Part shown: positions 60,181-64,000 of the stretch, piece after piece
Position numbering within the stretch: the stretch's first letter is position 1
How the letters are laid out: the number at the start of each line of letters is the position of its first letter
NCBI RefSeq assembly: GCF_014522205.1
Contig: NZ_CP046884.1
Location: forward strand, 558,001-622,000
Direction: 5' to 3'
Length of the DNA: 64,000 nucleotides
Source: Corynebacterium poyangense
Lineage (GTDB): Bacteria; Actinomycetota; Actinomycetes; Mycobacteriales; Mycobacteriaceae
Program-made: the position numbers and the translations under genes
Notes under the pieces: model-generated
Told to the model about the DNA's origin: nothing
Seen by the model: the letters and a program-made list of their open reading frames with translations, nothing else
Databases searched by the model: none

Positions 60181-61529
60181 GTCCGATTCCCGCTTCCAGG
60201 GAATGCGGGCAATGTTCGGTATGGCTCATCGACGGTGATATCCAAGTTCAACGCGATGGGCCGATTTTGTTGAGGGAAAGCTCGTTGTGGACATTGAGAT
60301 CTAACGCATCGAGCGCAACCAGGTCCGATGGGAGTTGCCGACTCTGGGGAAAGGTCTAATCCCCGGCTGTAGATTAATCGTTCTGCCTGGTTAAGGTCAC
60401 ATCCCAAGCCCACGGCAAATTCTTTACGCGGTGCGCCAAACTCCCGAACATTGCCGGCAATTGTTCGGGCAACCCACAAATATCGACGCCCGTCGGGCAT
60501 TTCTGCCACCTGCCGAGTCACTCTTCCCGGGGTTTCAAAGGCCCGGTGGATCACCCACAGGGGGCAGCTCCCGCCGCTTCGGGCAAAGTGGAAACTCATA
60601 GCGGATTGGCGTTTGGATATATTTCCGGCCCGGTCGGTACGGACAAAGAAGAAGGGAACTCCCACTGACCCCGGGCGCTGCAACGTGGACAATCGGTGGC
60701 AGATTGATTCGATCCCGGCTCCCCAGTGACGCGATAGCCGATCAATGTCATAGCGATAGTCTTCAGCCGTGGCGAAGAAGTCGGAGTAAGGCAGTGTCAC
60801 TGCGGCGGCATAGTATTGAGCTAATCCCAGCAGAGCTACTCGTCGAGCCTCTTCATCGCGGAAACTTGCGGCTGAGAGTTCTTCGAGCAGATCACGGTGG
60901 GCCAGCAAACCGTATTGAAGAGCAAGTTGGAAACAAATCTGAGCTTCGCTGAGGTCAGCGCGCACATTGAGCTCGCGGCGCTCTGAATCAAACACTCGTC
61001 GGGGGCCAGTGACGTTGCGGCGATAGCGTACGGTTACCCCAAGATCATGGTCGAGTGCAGAAGCTAGCCGAGTAAGCCTGATCTGCGCTTGACCGAGTTC
61101 CCGAGCATTTTCTTCGCCCAGCCGGTCGAGCTCATCGATATAGTTCCGTGTGTCATAGAAAAAATCTCGGACCTGTTCGAAGGGACCAGGATTAGGGTTC
61201 GACGGATGCTGGGTGCTGTCAATCACGGCATCGGCTAATTCTGGGTATCGGGCGATGAAGTCGCGTAGTTGCTCTACGGGAACAGAAGGGAAAGCAGCGC
61301 TGAGATCGGCGATTTGTCGAGCATCACGGTCGGGGGAGAAGAATGAGGCATCCACTTTGAACGTGGAGATGAGATTCATTAAGACCGTCACGGTTACCGG
61401 ACGCTGGTCATTTTCTAACTGGTTGAGGTAGCTAGTGGAAAGGCTCAACTGACGCGCCATTTCTACCTGGGTTAGGTCGAGGCTGGAACGAAGGGCTCGA
61501 ATCCGGGCACCGGCATAGACTTTCGCCAT
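60177..61529 (-). CDS. prpR: RamB/PrpR-type transcriptional regulator of propionate metabolism
   Basis: 450 aa. N-terminal XRE HTH (LDLTQVEMARQLSLSTSYLNQLEN), a middle IrrE-like region, and a C-terminal short-chain acyl regulator domain with the Cys cluster GPGCARCVRSQCP. PrpR activates prpDBC in response to propionyl-CoA derivatives; the related RamB controls acetate genes. Position next to prpD supports PrpR. Start ATG 61529. Divergent from prpD2 across 300 bp. Confidence 0.88.
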   Translation of the reverse strand: MAKVYAGARIRALRSSLDLTQVEMARQLSLSTSYLNQLENDQRPVTVTVLMNLISTFKVDASFFSPDRDARQIADLSAAFPSVPVEQLRDFIARYPELADAVIDSTQHPSNPNPGPFEQVRDFFYDTRNYIDELDRLGEENARELGQAQIRLTRLASALDHDLGVTVRYRRNVTGPRRVFDSERRELNVRADLSEAQICFQLALQYGLLAHRDLLEELSAASFRDEEARRVALLGLAQYYAAAVTLPYSDFFATAEDYRYDIDRLSRHWGAGIESICHRLSTLQRPGSVGVPFFFVRTDRAGNISKRQSAMSFHFARSGGSCPLWVIHRAFETPGRVTRQVAEMPDGRRYLWVARTIAGNVREFGAPRKEFAVGLGCDLNQAERLIYSRGLDLSPESATPIGPGCARCVRSQCPQRAFPQQNRPIALNLDITVDEPYRTLPAFPGSGNRT

Positions 61530-61829
61530 CAGGGGGATCCTTCAGGAAGGTGACGTGGGCATAGATGCGGGCAACAATACACAAACTTGGGGGTGTATAG
61601 GGGTGCTGTGAAGCGTGCGGAATCCTGCCCCCGTTAGGGTGTGAGATGCGTCCATTAATTTTCTAAAATACCTCTCAACCAGCTAATTACGCAAGTTTTA
61701 CTAACAGCGAATAGGCATGCCACAAAAATTCGCAAATGCTTACAGTGACACTAGGCACACTTTCTGACTTAGCATGATCTGTACGACAGACGTTTTGATC
61801 ACTCCAAACATTTTCAGGAGGCCCATCCC
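61530..61829. promoter_or_regulatory. Divergent control region between prpR and prpD
   Basis: 300 bp without a gene. It contains TTCGCAAA (61729-61736), one base off the TTTGCAAA element reported for PrpR/RamB, and AGTGACACTAGGCACA (61744-61759), which keeps eight of ten arm positions of the GlxR (Crp-type) consensus TGTGA-N6-TCACA. GGAGG (61815-61819 region) is the prpD ribosome-binding site. Both operator calls are pattern matches only. Confidence 0.5.
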
Positions 61830-63329
61830 ATGATCGACCATACGGTCAGGACCTACCGTTCAGCTGAGGATTTCCCCTATGAGGAGCACCTCGCCTATAA
61901 GATCGCGAAGGTCGCGGCCGATCCCGTTGAGGTTCCTGCAGACACCGAAGACATGATTATCAACCGGATCATTGATAATGCTTCGGTCTCTGCGGCGTCA
62001 GTACTACGTCGCCCAGTTACTGTTGCTCGCCGTCAGGCCGAGGCACACCCGGTAAGCAAAGGAGGCGCCGCCGTTTTTGGTATCCCCGGCAGCTTCTCCG
62101 CCGAGTGGGCCGCTCTGGCCAACGGCACCGCAGTTCGGGAACTTGATTTCCACGACACCTTCCTCGCCGCGGAGTATTCTCACCCCGGCGATAACATTCC
62201 ACCGATCTTAGCTGCGGCCCAGCATCGTGGCTCCAGCGGTCGAGACCTCATCCGCGGTATCGCCACTGGTTATGAGATTCAGGTAGATCTGGTTCGTGGT
62301 ATTTGTCTTCACGCCCATAAAATTGACCATGTCGCCCACCTTGGCCCGTCGGTAGCTGCCGGCCTCGGAACTTTGCTGAAACTTGATGTCGACACCATCT
62401 ATCAAGCTATTGGTCAAGCTCTCCACACCACCACCGCTACTCGCCAATCCCGTAAAGGCCTCATTTCTTCCTGGAAGGCTTTCGCTCCGGCATTCGCTGG
62501 AAAGATGGGCATTGAAGCAGTAGATCGCGCGATGCGAGGTGAAGGTGCACCGGCTCCTATCTGGGAAGGTGAGGACGGCGTTATTGCGTGGCTTTTGGCT
62601 GGCCCGGACCACGAGTACACCGTGCCGCTGCCTGCTGAAGGTGAGGAAAAGCGCGCGATTCTAGCAACATTCACCAAGGAGCACTCGGCCGAATACCAGT
62701 CCCAGGCTCCCATCGATTTGGCTCGCCGGATGAGGGAACGAATCAGTGATTTCTCTCAAATTGAGTCCATTGTTCTCCACACCAGCCACCACACCCATTA
62801 TGTGATTGGTACCGGATCTAATGATCCGCAGAAATTTGATCCGGATGCGTCTCGGGAAACTCTGGATCACTCCATCATGTATATCTTTGCGGTGGCGCTG
62901 GAAGATGGAGAGTGGCATCATGAGCGTTCTTATGCGCCAGAGCGGGCACACCGTCCCGAAACCATTGAGCTGTGGAAGAAGATTTCCACGGTGGAGGACC
63001 CGGAGTGGACTCGCCGCTACCATTCTGATGATCCCAATGAGAAAGCGTTTGGCGCACGTGCTGTCATCACGATGAAAGATGGCACGGTGATTGAAGACGA
63101 GCTGGCTGTGGCTGATGCTCACCCCTTGGGTGCTCGTCCTTTTGCTCGGGAACAGTATATTCAGAAGTTCCGCACTTTGGCTGAGGGAATTGTCTCTGAA
63201 TCGGAGCAGAACCGCTTCTTGGATGCTGTTCAGTCACTACCAGACTTGGATGATTTGCGCCAGCTCAATATTGAGCTGGATGACGATGTTCTTGCAAAAG
63301 CCCCTGAAACCCCGGAAGGACTGCTTTAA
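61830..63329 (+). CDS. prpD: 2-methylcitrate dehydratase PrpD
   Basis: A 499-residue MmgE/PrpD family enzyme that converts 2-methylcitrate to 2-methylaconitate in propionate catabolism. Typical stretches are [49 protein letters not shown] and [16 protein letters not shown]. ATG 61830 has a strong AGGAGG site. prpB begins 3 nt after the stop. Confidence 0.95.
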   Translation: MIDHTVRTYRSAEDFPYEEHLAYKIAKVAADPVEVPADTEDMIINRIIDNASVSAASVLRRPVTVARRQAEAHPVSKGGAAVFGIPGSFSAEWAALANGTAVRELDFHDTFLAAEYSHPGDNIPPILAAAQHRGSSGRDLIRGIATGYEIQVDLVRGICLHAHKIDHVAHLGPSVAAGLGTLLKLDVDTIYQAIGQALHTTTATRQSRKGLISSWKAFAPAFAGKMGIEAVDRAMRGEGAPAPIWEGEDGVIAWLLAGPDHEYTVPLPAEGEEKRAILATFTKEHSAEYQSQAPIDLARRMRERISDFSQIESIVLHTSHHTHYVIGTGSNDPQKFDPDASRETLDHSIMYIFAVALEDGEWHHERSYAPERAHRPETIELWKKISTVEDPEWTRRYHSDDPNEKAFGARAVITMKDGTVIEDELAVADAHPLGARPFAREQYIQKFRTLAEGIVSESEQNRFLDAVQSLPDLDDLRQLNIELDDDVLAKAPETPEGLL

Positions 63330-63332
63330 GCA

Positions 63333-64000
63333 ATGTCGGGTCTATATTCTAGTACCGTTAGCCCAACTGATCGTCGTAAGAGACTGCGTGAAGGATTAAA
63401 TTCCGGTTCTATTCAGCGACTACCGGGTGCCTTTTCTCCCTTGGTGGCGCGAGCCATTCAAGAGGCAGGTTTTGAGGGCGTCTACGTATCGGGCGCCGTG
63501 GTTGCCGCCGATCTGGCTCTGCCGGATATCGGTCTTACCACGCTGACCGAGGTGGCACACCGGGCACGACAAATTGCTCGCCCCACAGATTTGCCGGTGA
63601 TGGTTGATGCAGATACCGGTTTTGGTGAGCCGATGTCCGCAGCCCGTACGGTCAGCGAATTCGAAGATGCAGGTATTGCCGGTTGCCATTTTGAAGATCA
63701 AGTTAACCCTAAGCGTTGCGGACATCTAGATGGCAAGGAAGTTGTTCCTACGGAGTTAATGGTCCGACGCCTCACTGCTGCGGTTAATGAGCGCCGAGAT
63801 GAGAACTTCGTGATTTGTGCCCGGACTGATGCAGCTGGAGTTGAGGGAATTGATTCTGCTATCGAACGCGCGAAGGCTTATGCCGATGCCGGAGCAGATT
63901 TGATCTTCACCGAAGCTTTGCATAAGCCGGAGGAGTTCGAAAAATTCCGCGCAGCCGTTGATGTTCCGTTGCTTGCCAACATGACTGAGTTTGGTAAGAC
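63333..64000 (+). CDS. prpB: Methylisocitrate lyase PrpB, 3' truncated
   Basis: The open frame reads MSGLYSSTVSPTDRRKRLREG and continues to the window edge (222 codons). It carries VMVDADTGFG and the catalytic KRCGH motif (PKRCGH) plus EDQVNPKR of the ICL/PEP mutase superfamily. The enzyme splits 2-methylisocitrate into pyruvate and succinate. It starts 3 nt after prpD and continues beyond the window, where prpC would be expected next. Confidence 0.95.
   Translation, partial: MSGLYSSTVSPTDRRKRLREGLNSGSIQRLPGAFSPLVARAIQEAGFEGVYVSGAVVAADLALPDIGLTTLTEVAHRARQIARPTDLPVMVDADTGFGEPMSAARTVSEFEDAGIAGCHFEDQVNPKRCGHLDGKEVVPTELMVRRLTAAVNERRDENFVICARTDAAGVEGIDSAIERAKAYADAGADLIFTEALHKPEEFEKFRAAVDVPLLANMTEFGK

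Overview
The window reads as chromosomal core DNA of a Corynebacterium (order Mycobacteriales, formerly Corynebacteriales); the species cannot be fixed from sequence alone. The placement rests on a set of markers: a monomeric NADP isocitrate dehydrogenase, guaB-guaB3-guaA beside whiB3-sigD-rsdA, a groES-groEL1 pair with CIRCE control, the mycobacterial-type mutasome (imuA', imuB, dnaE2), metY-metX and metQNI with McbR-like operators, mntABCD-mntR, folD-DUF3017, and prpR/prpD/prpB. No rRNA, tRNA, insertion sequence, prophage or CRISPR array was seen. Gene density is high, many starts are GTG or TTG, and several genes look leaderless.

1-10.2 kb: glmS (cut by the left edge), alr and tsaE, then an AspT/SucE-type exporter and a methyltransferase, then tsaB-rimI-tsaD (the t6A tRNA modification set with tsaE), then groES-groEL1. 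The groESL promoter and CIRCE lie across the tsaD stop codon, and a bidirectional hairpin terminator closes the region. 10.2-13.8 kb, minus strand: a POT peptide transporter followed by a CocE/S15-type peptidase or esterase. 14-21 kb: whiB3, sigD-rsdA, a DUF5319 gene, guaB, guaB3, guaA. 20.8-24.6 kb: a PspC/LiaF-like membrane protein divergent from a PspC-containing histidine kinase and its LuxR-type regulator, with two small membrane proteins.

24.7-33.8 kb: the DNA-damage mutagenesis genes imuA'-imuB and dnaE2, each starting at a LexA-like box, separated by a sucrase/ferredoxin-like gene and the metQNI methionine importer. 33.9-41.5 kb: a GntP permease, mntABCD-mntR, trmL, folD-DUF3017. 41.5-48.8 kb: metY-metX with two McbR-like boxes, idh, an MFS exporter and xth. 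48.9-57.4 kb: a small membrane protein, trpS, a YihY/BrkB protein, a D,D-carboxypeptidase, and three poorly known items: an adenosine-deaminase-like protein that has lost its catalytic residues, a protein with an internally duplicated module, and an EspC-like small protein coupled to an NlpC/P60 hydrolase. upp and an XRE regulator follow. 57.5-64 kb: an M20 amidohydrolase, the LpdA-type flavoprotein, prpR, and the start of the methylcitrate operon prpD-prpB (prpB cut by the right edge).

Most of the window is ordinary core metabolism. The least explained parts are the 52.7-56.1 kb block and the degenerate PHP site of DnaE2. Nothing in the window forms a clearly new multi-gene system; the EspC-like/NlpC pair is the closest candidate.
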